Shown here: piece after piece, positions 1 to 7,326 of the stretch
Position numbering within the stretch: the stretch's first letter is position 1
Layout of the letters: the number at the start of each line of letters is the position of its first letter
Assembly: GCA_021199695.1 (NCBI GenBank)
Contig: JAJQHP010000213.1
Coordinates: 1 to 9,955, forward strand
DNA length: 9,955 nt
Direction: 5' to 3'
Source of the DNA: Clostridiales bacterium
GTDB lineage: Bacteria > Bacillota > Clostridia > Oscillospirales > Oscillospiraceae
Notes under the pieces: model-generated
Seen by the model: the letters and a program-made list of their open reading frames with translations, nothing else
Database searches by the model: none
Told to the model about the DNA's origin: nothing
Made by a program: the position numbers and the translations under genes

Positions 1-1148
1 ACGCCCGCCAGAGGGTCTGTGCCGGGGTAGTCCTCCGGACCGACCCCCACGAGAAAGCCGCCGTTGATGTTCTCCCCGTCTCTGGCCCGGCAGCTCATGC
101 CGTTGGTCACCAGCCGCCCCGGCTCCGAGGCGGAGGCCACCACCGTTCCCCCGGGGCAGACGCAGAAGGAAAAAGCGCTCCGTCCACTGGGCAGATGACA
201 GGAGAGATGGTAATCGCTAGGGGGCAGATGCTCCCATGCGGGACCGTACTGGGCCTGACTGACAGCCTGCTGACAGTGTTCGATGCGCACGCCGATGGCG
301 AAGCTCTTGCGCTCCATGGCAAGGCCCAGACGGTGGAGCATGGCGAAGGTGTCCCGGGCGGAATGGCCCGGGGCCAGGACCAGCCGGGAGGCGGGGAGAC
401 GCTCCCGCCCCCGCTCTGTTTCCAGAAGGACGGCGGTCAGCGCGCCGCCCTCGCTCTCCAGACCTGCCAGGGTGGTCTCAAACCGGATCTCACAGCCCAG
501 CCGAAGCAGCTCCTCCCGGAGATTGCGTACCACCTGCCGGAGCACGTCCGTCCCCACGTGGGGCCGGAAGGACCAGGCCACGTCTGCGGGGGCACCCATC
601 TCCACAAAGGTGTCCAGCACGGCGGAGATGCGGGGGTCGTGGGTGCCGGTGGTCAGCTTGCCGTCGGAGAAGGTGCCCGCGCCCCCCTCTCCGAACTGGA
701 CGTTGGAGCGGGGGTCCAGGACTCCGGTGGCCCAAAACCGCTCCACGTCCTCCTGACGCCGCTCCACCGGGCGGCCACGCTCCACCACGACGGGAGGAAT
801 GCCCGCCCGGGCCAGAAACAGGGCGGCGAACAGCCCCGCAGGCCCCATGCCCGCCACCACAGGCCGTGGGCCGGAACAGGAAACGGCCTCCGGAAAACGA
901 TAGGGCGCGCGCTCCAGCCTGCGCACCGTGGACCCGGCTCTGCGCAGCACCCGCTCCTCGTCCGACACCCGGACGTTGACGGTATAGACCATGTGGAGGT
1001 CGCTCTTGCGCCGGGCGTCGATGGACTGCTTCACCAGCTGAAGCTCCCGGATGTCTCCCTGGCCGATGCGGAGGACCTTGGCGGCCCGGCGTTCCAGTTC
1101 CTCCTGACCTGCGCCCAGAGGGAGCCGGAGATTGCTGATTTGAAGCAT
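1..1148 (-). CDS. FAD-dependent dehydrogenase, COG2509 family (3'-truncated by window edge)
   Basis: This frame is open from the ATG at 1148 to the left edge without a stop, giving 382 residues of a protein usually a little over 500 long, so the C-terminus is missing. Residues 1-85 form the N-terminal region typical of this family. A Rossmann FAD-binding motif GMGPAG lies at 100-105, followed by an acidic end of strand 2 (VVVERGRP, about 120-127). The family hallmark NVQFGEGGAGTFSDGKL spans about 149-165. A second nucleotide-site segment, LVLAPGHSARDTF, is at about 257-268. Upstream of the ATG is GGTGGTGA, a moderate ribosome site. COG2509 proteins are annotated as uncharacterised FAD-dependent dehydrogenases; the substrate is unknown and I do not assign one. 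The protein is presumably cytoplasmic, with no signal peptide. It lies 85 bp downstream of the amidase gene on the same strand and may be co-transcribed with it, although a hairpin lies between them. Confidence 0.88.
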   Translation of the reverse strand, partial: MLQISNLRLPLGAGQEELERRAAKVLRIGQGDIRELQLVKQSIDARRKSDLHMVYTVNVRVSDEERVLRRAGSTVRRLERAPYRFPEAVSCSGPRPVVAGMGPAGLFAALFLARAGIPPVVVERGRPVERRQEDVERFWATGVLDPRSNVQFGEGGAGTFSDGKLTTGTHDPRISAVLDTFVEMGAPADVAWSFRPHVGTDVLRQVVRNLREELLRLGCEIRFETTLAGLESEGGALTAVLLETERGRERLPASRLVLAPGHSARDTFAMLHRLGLAMERKSFAIGVRIEHCQQAVSQAQYGPAWEHLPPSDYHLSCHLPSGRSAFSFCVCPGGTVVASASEPGRLVTNGMSCRARDGENINGGFLVGVGPEDYPGTDPLAG

Positions 1149-1203
1149 AAAATCACCACCGTATCACAGAGCGGCCCGGGAGCCGCCAGTCGATCAAAAT
1201 CCG

Positions 1204-1229
1204 GATCGACCCGGCTTTCCGGGGCGATC
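1204..1229 (-). terminator. Hairpin after the amidase gene, possible weak intrinsic terminator
   Basis: GATCGACCCGG (1204-1214) pairs with CCGGGGCGATC (1219-1229) with one mismatch across a 4-nt loop. The stem begins five bases past the amidase stop codon. Read on the minus strand it is followed by CGG and then ATTTTGATC, so the U-run is short and displaced. It could attenuate transcription into the downstream dehydrogenase gene or simply stabilise the 3' end of the amidase message. Terminator function is uncertain. Confidence 0.4.
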
Positions 1230-1233
1230 TGCA

Positions 1234-1926
1234 TTATTCTGAGCCGAATACATCGTCCTTAAACTGTTCCCATGCGTCCTCGTGCTCCACATAGTACAGC
1301 GGGCACAGCTTCCCCGTCACGTCATAGTGGCGGATGATCTGGTCCCGCCCCAGGTCGTAGTAGTCCGCCAGAAAGGCCACCAGCTTCACCAGGGAGTCGT
1401 AGGTCTCCTGGGTAAACGCCCCGTCCTCCCCCGGGTGGCAGCACTCGATGGAGATGGTGTCCGAATTGCGGTCGTTGGAGCAATAGGCGATCTCGTCCAG
1501 GGGGACGCACTGGATGATCTCCCCCTCCAGGCCGATGACGAAATGGCTGCTGGCGTGGGTCTCCCCCGTCTCGGACAGACCCTCGAAATAGTTTCGGTTG
1601 GCCTGGGCGGTGGTGCCCGGGTTGCCTACATAGTGGACGACGATGCCGTTGACCGTCTCCAGCTCGGTGCCGGGGCGGGAGTACTCGTTCACCGTGAGCA
1701 GGTCCACCGTCACCCAGTCCGGCGTCTCCGGCGGCTCCTTATGTCGGGAGAAAATGGAGGTCAGGTCGATGCCCGGCTCCTCTCCGGCGTCGTTCTCTGC
1801 GGTCCCCGGGGAAAGACCGTCCGATGTATACAGGAACAAGCCCAGCCCCACCGCCAGGGCCAGCAGCACTGGCCAAAGCCTGTGCCGTCTGCTGCTGTGT
1901 TGATATGTCCGCCGTTTCGTTCGCAT
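1234..1926 (-). CDS. N-acetylmuramoyl-L-alanine amidase, Amidase_2 type, membrane-anchored
   Basis: A 230-residue protein predicted to cleave the amide bond between N-acetylmuramic acid and L-alanine in peptidoglycan, outside the membrane. Residues 1-16 are basic and 17-33 form one hydrophobic segment without a clear signal-peptidase site, so I read it as a signal anchor. A linker (about 37-90) leads to the catalytic domain (about 91-220). The zinc ligands of the T7 lysozyme/AmpD family are visible as H98 (IVVHYV), H200 and C208. K206 lies two residues before the cysteine, exactly as in T7 lysozyme. Glu161 (SIEC) matches the conserved family acid. The Tyr of the T7 enzyme is replaced by Ser127 in ASSHFV. 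The start is supported by GAGAGG seven to twelve bases upstream and by a good promoter. It could serve cell-wall turnover, sporulation or germination; the sequence does not decide which. Confidence 0.92.
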   Translation of the reverse strand: MRTKRRTYQHSSRRHRLWPVLLALAVGLGLFLYTSDGLSPGTAENDAGEEPGIDLTSIFSRHKEPPETPDWVTVDLLTVNEYSRPGTELETVNGIVVHYVGNPGTTAQANRNYFEGLSETGETHASSHFVIGLEGEIIQCVPLDEIAYCSNDRNSDTISIECCHPGEDGAFTQETYDSLVKLVAFLADYYDLGRDQIIRHYDVTGKLCPLYYVEHEDAWEQFKDDVFGSE

Positions 1927-1961
1927 ATGACCGCCCTCTCATCTCTTGTGCTTTGAGGACA

Positions 1962-1990
1962 AGTATAGCGCATCCGACCGGATGTGACAA
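1962..1990 (-). promoter_or_regulatory. Sigma-A type promoter of the amidase gene with palindromic spacer
   Basis: On the minus strand, TTGTCA (1985-1990) and TATACT (1962-1967) are separated by exactly 17 bp, each matching consensus at five of six positions. Transcription would start near 1955, about 30 nt before the amidase ATG. The spacer contains a perfect palindrome, CATCCG-AC-CGGATG (1971-1984), which could be a repressor or activator site. The promoter makes the amidase independent of mnmG transcription. Confidence 0.75.
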
Positions 1991-2041
1991 ATCCCGACGG
2001 TCAATCTTCAGAAAAAGTTAAGAAAGGAGACAGAACGCCCC

Positions 2042-3916
2042 TTACTGCTCCTCCTGCCGCTCCAGCCAGAAGATCAGCGCCGCCACGTCTGCCGGGCTGA
2101 CTCCGGAGATGCGGGAGGCCTGGCCCAGGTTCAGGGGCCGTATCCGGTTCAGCTTCTGCCGGGCCTCGATGCGCAGGCTCTGGATCTGGCTATAGTCTGT
2201 GTCCTCCGGCAGCGCCCGCTCCTCCATTCGCTGGAACTGGGCGATCTGCCGGTTCTGCCGCTGGATATAGCCGTCGTATTTCAGCTGAATTTCCACCTGC
2301 TCCGTCACCGGCCGGGGCAGCCGGGGCCGCTCCGGGTCGAAGGGGGCCAGGTCGTCGTAGCTGATCTTGGGGCGGCGCAGCAGGGCGGAGAGCTTCGCCC
2401 CGGAGGCGGGGACGCTCTCCCCCCGCTCCTCCAGAAAGGCAGCCAGCGCCGGGGTGGTGGCCGCCCCGGTGTGCTCCAGCCGTTCCAGCTCCCGGTCCAC
2501 CTGCCGGTATTTCTCCAGCACCGCCTCATACCGCTCCCGGCTCACCAGACCCAGGCGGTAGCCCCCCGGAGTCAGCCGCTGGTCCGCGTTGTCCTGCCGC
2601 TGCACCAGCCGGTACTCCGTCCGGGAGGTCATCATCCGGTAGGGCTCGTTGGTGCCCTTGGTCACCAGGTCGTCGATGAGCACCCCGATATAGCCCTGGT
2701 CCCGGCGCAAAATCAGCGGCTCCCGGCCCAGCAGCCGGAGGGCGGCGTTGCCCCCCGCCACAAAGCCCTGGGCGGCGGCCTCCTCGTAGCCGGAGGAGCC
2801 GTTGAACTGTCCCGCCCCGTAAAGGCCGGAGATCTTCTTGCACTCCAGGGTGGGCAGCAGCTCGGTGGGGTCTACGCAGTCGTACTCGATGGCGTAGGCC
2901 GTCCGGGTCATCTCCGCCCGCTCCAGCCCGGGGATGGTGTGGAGCATCTCCACCTGCACGTCCTCCGGGAGGGAGGAGGAGAAGCCCTGGACATACAGCT
3001 CCTCCGTGTTCAGGCCCATGGGCTCGATAAAGAGCTGATGCCGTTCCTTGTCCGCAAACCGCACCACCTTGTCCTCGATGGAGGGGCAGTACCGGGGACC
3101 CACCCCCTGGATGGCCCCGGAGAACAGGGGGGAGCGGTGGAGATTGGCCCGGATGATGTCGTGGGTGCGCCCGTTCGTATAGGTGAGATAGCACACCGCC
3201 CGGTTTTCCGGGACGGTCTCCGTCTGGAAGGAGAAGGGGGCCGGGTCCGGGTCCCCCTCCTGGCGCTCCATTTTGGAGAAATCCACCGTCCGCCGGTTCA
3301 CTCTGGGGGGCGTCCCCGTCTTAAACCGCCGGAGGGAGAGGCCCAGCCGCTGCAGGCTCTCCGTCAGCGCCAGCGCCGCCTGGAGCCCGTCCGGGCCGCT
3401 GGTCTGGCTGACGTCTCCCACGATGGTCCGGCCCCCCAGATAGGTGCCGGTGGCCACCACCACCGCCCGGAGGTCGTACATTGCCCCGTTCCGGGTGCGG
3501 ACGCCGGTGACGCGGCCGTTCTCCGCCAGAACGTCCGTCACCTCCGCCTGTTTCAGGGTCAGGTTCTCCTGCCGCTCCAGGGTCTGCTTCATGACCTCCT
3601 GATACCGCCGCCGGTCCGCCTGGGCCCGGAGGGACCAGACAGAGGGGCCCTTGCCCCGGTTGAGCAGCCGGTACTGGATACAGGCTTTGTCCGCCGCCCG
3701 GGCCATCTCGCCTCCCAGGGCGTCCAGCTCCCGGACCAGATGGCCCTTTCCGGTGCCGCCGATGGCGGGGTTGCAGGGCATATTGCCCACAGCGTCCAGG
3801 TTGACGGTGAAGCACACCGTCCGCAGGCCCATCCGGGCGGCGGCCAGGGCCGCCTCGATGCCGGCGTGGCCGGCGCCGATCACCCCTATGTCATAGCTGC
3901 CCGCTCGATAATCCAT
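2042..3916 (-). CDS. mnmG: tRNA uridine-5-carboxymethylaminomethyl(34) synthesis enzyme MnmG
   Basis: MnmG (GidA) works with MnmE to install the (carboxymethyl)aminomethyl group on wobble uridine 34 of certain tRNAs, using FAD, NADH and methylene-tetrahydrofolate; it is cytoplasmic. The product is 624 residues, close to the usual 620-630. The FAD motif GAGHAG is at 14-19 and the [14 protein letters not shown] signature at 47-60. The two functionally important cysteines are C48 and C277 (RYCPSIEDK). A second signature, [21 protein letters not shown], spans 364-384, and TSRTEYRL and [11 protein letters not shown] are at about 430-450. The C-terminal MnmE/tRNA-binding helices end in [18 protein letters not shown] (593-610). 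I chose the ATG at 3916 because AAGAGGTGA lies nine bases upstream. A GTG at 3943 would add nine residues but has no ribosome site and abuts a hairpin with a T-run. Its usual partner mnmE is not in the window. Confidence 0.97.
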   Translation of the reverse strand: MDYRAGSYDIGVIGAGHAGIEAALAAARMGLRTVCFTVNLDAVGNMPCNPAIGGTGKGHLVRELDALGGEMARAADKACIQYRLLNRGKGPSVWSLRAQADRRRYQEVMKQTLERQENLTLKQAEVTDVLAENGRVTGVRTRNGAMYDLRAVVVATGTYLGGRTIVGDVSQTSGPDGLQAALALTESLQRLGLSLRRFKTGTPPRVNRRTVDFSKMERQEGDPDPAPFSFQTETVPENRAVCYLTYTNGRTHDIIRANLHRSPLFSGAIQGVGPRYCPSIEDKVVRFADKERHQLFIEPMGLNTEELYVQGFSSSLPEDVQVEMLHTIPGLERAEMTRTAYAIEYDCVDPTELLPTLECKKISGLYGAGQFNGSSGYEEAAAQGFVAGGNAALRLLGREPLILRRDQGYIGVLIDDLVTKGTNEPYRMMTSRTEYRLVQRQDNADQRLTPGGYRLGLVSRERYEAVLEKYRQVDRELERLEHTGAATTPALAAFLEERGESVPASGAKLSALLRRPKISYDDLAPFDPERPRLPRPVTEQVEIQLKYDGYIQRQNRQIAQFQRMEERALPEDTDYSQIQSLRIEARQKLNRIRPLNLGQASRISGVSPADVAALIFWLERQEEQ

Positions 3917-3943
3917 GTCGCTTTTCACCTCTTGCGATTTCAC

Positions 3944-3980
3944 ACAAAACAGCCCGGGGCCGACCTGCGGCTCCGGGCTG
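3944..3980 (-). terminator. Intrinsic terminator-like hairpin between the lipoprotein gene and mnmG
   Basis: On the minus strand, CAGCCCGGAGCC (3969-3980) pairs with GGCCCCGGGCTG (3950-3961), 11 of 12 positions, around a 7-nt loop. TTTTGT (3944-3949) follows immediately. It lies 21 bases past the lipoprotein stop codon and ends only 27 bases before the mnmG ATG. It probably terminates or attenuates the lysA-lipoprotein transcript. The U-run is short, so partial read-through into mnmG is plausible. Confidence 0.7.
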
Positions 3981-4001
3981 AGATCGTTTCAGACAATGCC
4001 G

Positions 4002-4949
4002 TTACGACGGAAGATAGTCCGCCTTGACCACGCCCTCCAGCTCGTCATAGGGCAGGGTAAACTCGATGATGCCGGAGGCGTAAGGGCCGATCACATAGGG
4101 GTCGGCAAGAAAGACGACTCCGTCCTCCGTCAGCAGGAACTGCTCATCGCTGACCACATCGGAGAGAGCCTCCTGGTCAACGGCTGTGTCAAACACCAGC
4201 CCGCTGTACGCCTCCGACCCGCACAGCTCTGTCACCCGCTCCAGCGCGTAGGTGGGGAAATCCACGCCTGTGGCGGAGAGGAAGGCCAGGGACAGGCGGG
4301 AGCCGCTCTGAACGTCGTAGCTCCGGCCATAGGAGAAGCTGTAGCCGTGGGCGCCGCCGGAATAGCTGTAGCCGTTGAAACGGATGCAAAGCACCTGACT
4401 GTCGCACCGGACCACCTCCGCCGTCAGCTGGGACTCATAGGCGTACCACCCCCAGCCCTCCTCCGCCGTCGCCTCGTAGTCCGCGTCCACCTGGGCCTTG
4501 AGGTCGGAGTTGGCGGTGCTGATCTGGCTGAGCAGGGCCTGGAGGTCGGCGTTGATGCTCTCCTCCACCTCCGGTCTGCCCTCCACGGAGACGGAGATGC
4601 TCACCATCGTCACCGACAGCAGCTCCGTGCCGTCCTCATGGGAGTAGGAGCCCTCGGTTACGGCGATGCTCACGGTGGGGATCACAGCCGTATCCGTCCC
4701 GTCAGCGTCCCCGTCAGCCTCGTCCCCAGCAGTATCCTCCGGCGTTTCTTCTTCGGCGGCGTCCGCTGCGGCAGAGGCGGCGCCGTTGGCGGCAGCCTGG
4801 GCATCCTCCTCTGTCTCGTCTGAGACGGCGGTGCTGTCCGCCGTACCGGTGGCGTCCTCCGCCTCTGTGGCCGTTCCGCCGCAGGCGGCCAGGGCGCACA
4901 GCAGACACAGGCACAGCAGCAGGGCGACGTTCCGAATGAACCTCCTCAT
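4002..4949 (-). CDS. Lipoprotein with DUF3298 (RsiV/PdaC-like) domain
   Basis: The protein is 315 residues from the ATG at 4949. The N-terminus is a lipoprotein signal peptide: RR at 2-3, a hydrophobic core at about 8-19, and lipobox LAAC with C23 as the lipidated cysteine. Residues 24-90 are a low-complexity Ala/Asp/Glu/Thr linker likely to extend the domain from the membrane. Residues 91-310 resemble the DUF4163/DUF3298 module found in PdaC-type deacetylases and anti-sigma factor RsiV. Characteristic segments are the EVEESIN helix (127-133), GYSYSGGAHGYSFSYGRSYD (193-212) and the C-terminal ADPYVIGPYASGIIEFTLPYDEL (282-304). No catalytic polysaccharide-deacetylase domain is present, so a sensing, binding or inhibitor role is more likely, but the function is unknown. 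AGGAGG lies four bases before this ATG. An in-frame ATG at 4991 would put residues before the signal peptide. The gene starts 22 bp after lysA ends, suggesting co-transcription. Confidence 0.88.
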   Translation of the reverse strand: MRRFIRNVALLLCLCLLCALAACGGTATEAEDATGTADSTAVSDETEEDAQAAANGAASAAADAAEEETPEDTAGDEADGDADGTDTAVIPTVSIAVTEGSYSHEDGTELLSVTMVSISVSVEGRPEVEESINADLQALLSQISTANSDLKAQVDADYEATAEEGWGWYAYESQLTAEVVRCDSQVLCIRFNGYSYSGGAHGYSFSYGRSYDVQSGSRLSLAFLSATGVDFPTYALERVTELCGSEAYSGLVFDTAVDQEALSDVVSDEQFLLTEDGVVFLADPYVIGPYASGIIEFTLPYDELEGVVKADYLPS

Positions 4950-4971
4950 GGCTCCTCCTCTCCCGCAGGCG

Positions 4972-6231
4972 TCACCACACCAGCGTTGCAAAGTAGTCCT
5001 CCGGGGTCTCCGCCCGGCGCATCAGCTCCACGCTCCCGTCCTCCCGGAGCAGCAGCTCGGCGGAGCGGAGGCGGCCGTTGTAGTTGTAGCCCATGGAGAA
5101 GCCGTGGGCCCCGGTGTCGTGGATGACCAGAATATCCCCAATCTCCAGCTCCGGCAGCATCCGGTCCACAGCGAACTTGTCGTTGTTCTCGCAGAGGGAG
5201 CCCACCACGTCATACTTGTGGTCACAGGGGAGATGTTCCTTCCCCATGGGGGTGATGTGGTGATAGGCCCCGTACATGGCCGGGCGCATCAGATTGGCGG
5301 CACAGGCGTCCACCCCGATGTACTCCTTATAGGTGTGCTTCTCGTGGAGGACGGTGGTGACCAGGTGGCCGTTGGAGGCCAGCATATACCGGCCCATCTC
5401 GGTATAGATGGCCACGTCCCCCATGCCGTTGGGGGTCAGGATGGACTCATAGGCCCGGCGGACCCCCTCTCCGATGGCGGCGATGTCGTTGGCGGGCTGC
5501 TCCGGGCGGTAGTCCACCCCCACCCCTCCGGAGAGGTTGATGAAGGTGATGTGGCAGCCCGTCTCCCGCTGGAGGTCCACTGCCAGCCGGAAGAGCTGGG
5601 CGGCCAGGGCGGGGTAGTAGTCGTTGGAGATGGTGTTGGAGGCCAGGAAGGCGTGGAGGCCGAACTCCTCCGCTCCCAGGGCCTTTAATCTGCGGTACGC
5701 CTCAAAGAGCTGCTCCCGGGTCATGCCATACTTGGCGTCCCCCGGATTGTCCATCACCTGGAAGCCCTCCTTGCTCTCCCCCAGCTGGAACACCCCGCCG
5801 GGGTTGTACCGGCAGGAGATGCGCCGTGGGATGAAGCCCAGGGTCCGCTCCAGGAAATCCACATGGGTCAGATCGTCCAGGTTGATGGTGGCCCCCAGCC
5901 GGTTGGCCAGGACAAATTCCTCCGCCGGGGTGTCGTTGGAGGAGAACATGATCTCCTCCCCGGCAATGCCGCAGCGGTCGCTCATCATCAGCTCCGTCAG
6001 GCTGGAGCAGTCCGTGCCGCACCCCTCCTCGTGGAGGATCTTCAAAATGCGGGGGGTGGGGGTGGCCTTCACCGCAAAGTATTCCCGGAAGCCGGGGTTC
6101 CAGGCGAAGGCGGCGTTCACCGCCCGGGCGGTGCGCCGGATGCCCGCCTCGTCATAGATGTGGAACGGGGTGGGATAGGTCTTGGCGATCTCCCGGAGCT
6201 GCTCCAGGGAGACAAAGGGGATCTTCTGCAT
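4972..6231 (-). CDS. lysA: Diaminopimelate decarboxylase
   Basis: This PLP enzyme decarboxylates meso-2,6-diaminopimelate to L-lysine, the last step of lysine synthesis, in the cytoplasm. The product is 419 residues, normal for LysA. The alanine-racemase-like barrel comes first, with PLP Schiff-base lysine K55 in YFAVKATP. The glycine-rich phosphate-binding loop reads NLSGGVGVDY (232-241). The C-terminal beta domain carries the catalytic cysteine C347 in GSLCENNDKFAVDR and the segment DTGAHGFSMGYNYNGRLRSAEL (372-393). Two features differ from textbook LysA: SGGVG instead of GGG, and GAHG where many members have GAYG. This suggests a divergent LysA subfamily, and activity on a related substrate cannot be excluded. 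The ATG has GAGAGGAG upstream and a promoter close behind. It is the first gene of a unit with the downstream lipoprotein. The short leader cannot hold a lysine riboswitch. Confidence 0.9.
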   Translation of the reverse strand: MQKIPFVSLEQLREIAKTYPTPFHIYDEAGIRRTARAVNAAFAWNPGFREYFAVKATPTPRILKILHEEGCGTDCSSLTELMMSDRCGIAGEEIMFSSNDTPAEEFVLANRLGATINLDDLTHVDFLERTLGFIPRRISCRYNPGGVFQLGESKEGFQVMDNPGDAKYGMTREQLFEAYRRLKALGAEEFGLHAFLASNTISNDYYPALAAQLFRLAVDLQRETGCHITFINLSGGVGVDYRPEQPANDIAAIGEGVRRAYESILTPNGMGDVAIYTEMGRYMLASNGHLVTTVLHEKHTYKEYIGVDACAANLMRPAMYGAYHHITPMGKEHLPCDHKYDVVGSLCENNDKFAVDRMLPELEIGDILVIHDTGAHGFSMGYNYNGRLRSAELLLREDGSVELMRRAETPEDYFATLVW

Positions 6232-6262
6232 GGCGGCGTTCTCCTCTCTCTGTTTCCCTTAT

Positions 6263-6291
6263 ATAGTACGCACTTTTTTCCCCGTTCGCAA
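6263..6291 (-). promoter_or_regulatory. Sigma-A type promoter of lysA
   Basis: On the minus strand, TTGCGA (6286-6291) and TACTAT (6263-6268) are 17 bp apart, each matching consensus at four of six positions. The adjacent TATATA offers an overlapping -10. The expected transcript start near 6256 gives a leader of about 25 nt with the Shine-Dalgarno sequence GAGAGGAG in it. This short leader explains the lack of any riboswitch. Confidence 0.65.
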
Positions 6292-6322
6292 GGGGCAACT
6301 GAAATTTTTTAACTGTTTTGGC

Positions 6323-6367
6323 TCTGACGACAAAAACAGAGGCGAAAATCGGCCGTTTTCCGTCAGA
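6323..6367. repeat. Nested inverted repeat between the divergent lysA and thioredoxin-reductase promoters
   Basis: TCTGACG (6323-6329) is matched by CGTCAGA (6361-6367). Inside it, GAAAA (6344-6348) is matched by TTTTC (6356-6360) around TCGGCCG. The two right arms are contiguous, while the left arms are separated by 14 nt. The element lies between the two divergent -35 boxes, where a shared regulator could bind, but short repeats can arise by chance. Confidence 0.35.
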
Positions 6368-6388
6368 TGGGGCGTTTTGGAAAAAGGA

Positions 6389-6417
6389 TTGCCTTTTCCC
6401 GGAAAGATGGGTATAAT
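6389..6417 (+). promoter_or_regulatory. Sigma-A type promoter of the thioredoxin operon
   Basis: TTGCCT (6389-6394) and a perfect TATAAT (6412-6417) are separated by 17 bp. Transcription would start near 6424, just before the ribosome site at 6431-6441 and the GTG start at 6451. This rules out the longer in-frame ATG at 6367 as the translation start, because that codon lies upstream of the promoter. Confidence 0.8.
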
Positions 6418-6450
6418 AGGTTCAAACACGGGAGAAGGGGGCGAAAGCCG

Positions 6451-7302
6451 GTGTATGACATTCTCATTCTCGGGGCCGGTCCGGCGGGGCTGTCCGCCGC
6501 GGTGGCGGCCCAGGGCCGGGGAAAGCAGTGCCTCGTCCTCTCCAACCCCGGGGCGCAGAACCCTCTGAGCAAGGCCCCCGCCATCCACAACTATCTGGGC
6601 CTCCCCGGTCTCAGCGGCGGGGAGCTGATGGAGCGGTTCCTCCGCCACGCCCTGGACATGGGGGCGGAGCTGCGCACCGGGCGAGCCCTGTCCGCCATGG
6701 CCCTGGACGGGGTGTTCTATCTCACCGTGGGCAGCGAGGTCTATGAGGGGCGGAAGCTCATCCTGGCGGGAGGCGTCCAACGGGGACAGAAGTACCCCGG
6801 CGAGGAGGCCCTTCTGGGTCGGGGGGTCAGTTACTGCGCCACCTGCGACGGGATGCTCTACCGGAAGAAATCAGTTGTCGTCATCGGCCGGGCCAAGGAC
6901 GCCCCGCTGGAGGCCAACTACCTCCGGGAGATCGGCTGTCAGGTGACCTATCTCAGCCCCACTCAGCCGGTGGGCCTGCGGGAGGACATCCCTTACCTCC
7001 GGGCGGGGCGCGTCTCCGTTTTGGGAGAGAGCGCCGTCACCGGTGTGGAGGCGGAGGGAGCGGCGCTGCCCTGTGACGGGGTGTTCATCCTCCGGGAGTC
7101 GGTGGCCCCCGCCGACCTGCTCCCCGGGCTGGCGGTGGAGGATGGCTATATCGCCGTGAACCGCCGGATGGAGACCAACCTCCCCGGGGTCTACGCCGCC
7201 GGGGACTGCACGGGAAAGCCCTTACAGATCGCCAAGGCGGTGGGCGAGGGCCTCATCGCCGGAGAGGCGGCGGCGGAGGCCCTGGAGGCGGAGCGCGCCT
7301 GA
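6451..7302 (+). CDS. Thioredoxin reductase-like flavoprotein lacking the NADPH motifs (FFTR-like)
   Basis: A 283-residue flavoprotein, shorter than the usual 305-320 of bacterial NADPH thioredoxin reductases. FAD motif GAGPAG is at 8-13, redox site CATCDG has C129 and C132, and the C-terminal FAD motif is GVYAAGDCTGKPLQIAKAVGEG (246-267). In NADPH-dependent enzymes the second Rossmann fold reads VIGGGxxA and is followed by HRRxxxR. Here the matching positions read VIGRAKDAP (144-152) and YLSPTQPVG (167-175), so both pyridine-nucleotide motifs are gone. Established work on Clostridium describes ferredoxin-dependent flavin thioredoxin reductases (FFTR) that lost the same motifs. I infer the same electron source here, with the neighbouring thioredoxin (24 bp downstream) as the substrate. 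The GTG start has GGAGAAGGGGG upstream and a promoter just before it. A degenerate NAD(P)H enzyme or another disulfide oxidoreductase remains possible. Confidence 0.9.
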   Translation: MYDILILGAGPAGLSAAVAAQGRGKQCLVLSNPGAQNPLSKAPAIHNYLGLPGLSGGELMERFLRHALDMGAELRTGRALSAMALDGVFYLTVGSEVYEGRKLILAGGVQRGQKYPGEEALLGRGVSYCATCDGMLYRKKSVVVIGRAKDAPLEANYLREIGCQVTYLSPTQPVGLREDIPYLRAGRVSVLGESAVTGVEAEGAALPCDGVFILRESVAPADLLPGLAVEDGYIAVNRRMETNLPGVYAAGDCTGKPLQIAKAVGEGLIAGEAAAEALEAERA

Positions 7303-7326
7303 ATACAGACAGAAAGGAAAATTCAT

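Noticed and set aside
195..1262. Long plus-strand reading frame (355 codons) opposite the FAD dehydrogenase
   Set aside because: Its translation is low-complexity, rich in Gly, His, Pro and Gln, with no family resemblance. The minus strand encodes a clear FAD enzyme across the same span, and GC-rich DNA commonly leaves such antisense frames open.
3917..3943. GTG at 3943 as start of mnmG
   Set aside because: No Shine-Dalgarno sequence precedes it and it abuts the T-run of a terminator-like hairpin, while the ATG at 3916 has a strong site and matches the family N-terminus.
2471..4027. 518-codon plus-strand frame opposite mnmG
   Set aside because: It is an antisense shadow of the well-supported MnmG gene; the composition is unlike a protein and it has no convincing ribosome site.
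4950..4991. Upstream ATG at 4991 as start of the lipoprotein gene
   Set aside because: It would overlap the end of lysA and place 14 extra residues before a well-formed lipoprotein signal peptide; the ATG at 4949 has a strong ribosome site.
6232..6262. Lysine riboswitch before lysA
   Set aside because: The promoter leaves a leader of about 25 nt, far too short for an L-box.
6367..6450. Upstream ATG at 6367 as start of the thioredoxin-reductase-like gene
   Set aside because: The added residues contain the promoter (6389-6417) and do not resemble the family, whose Rossmann strand begins right after the GTG at 6451.
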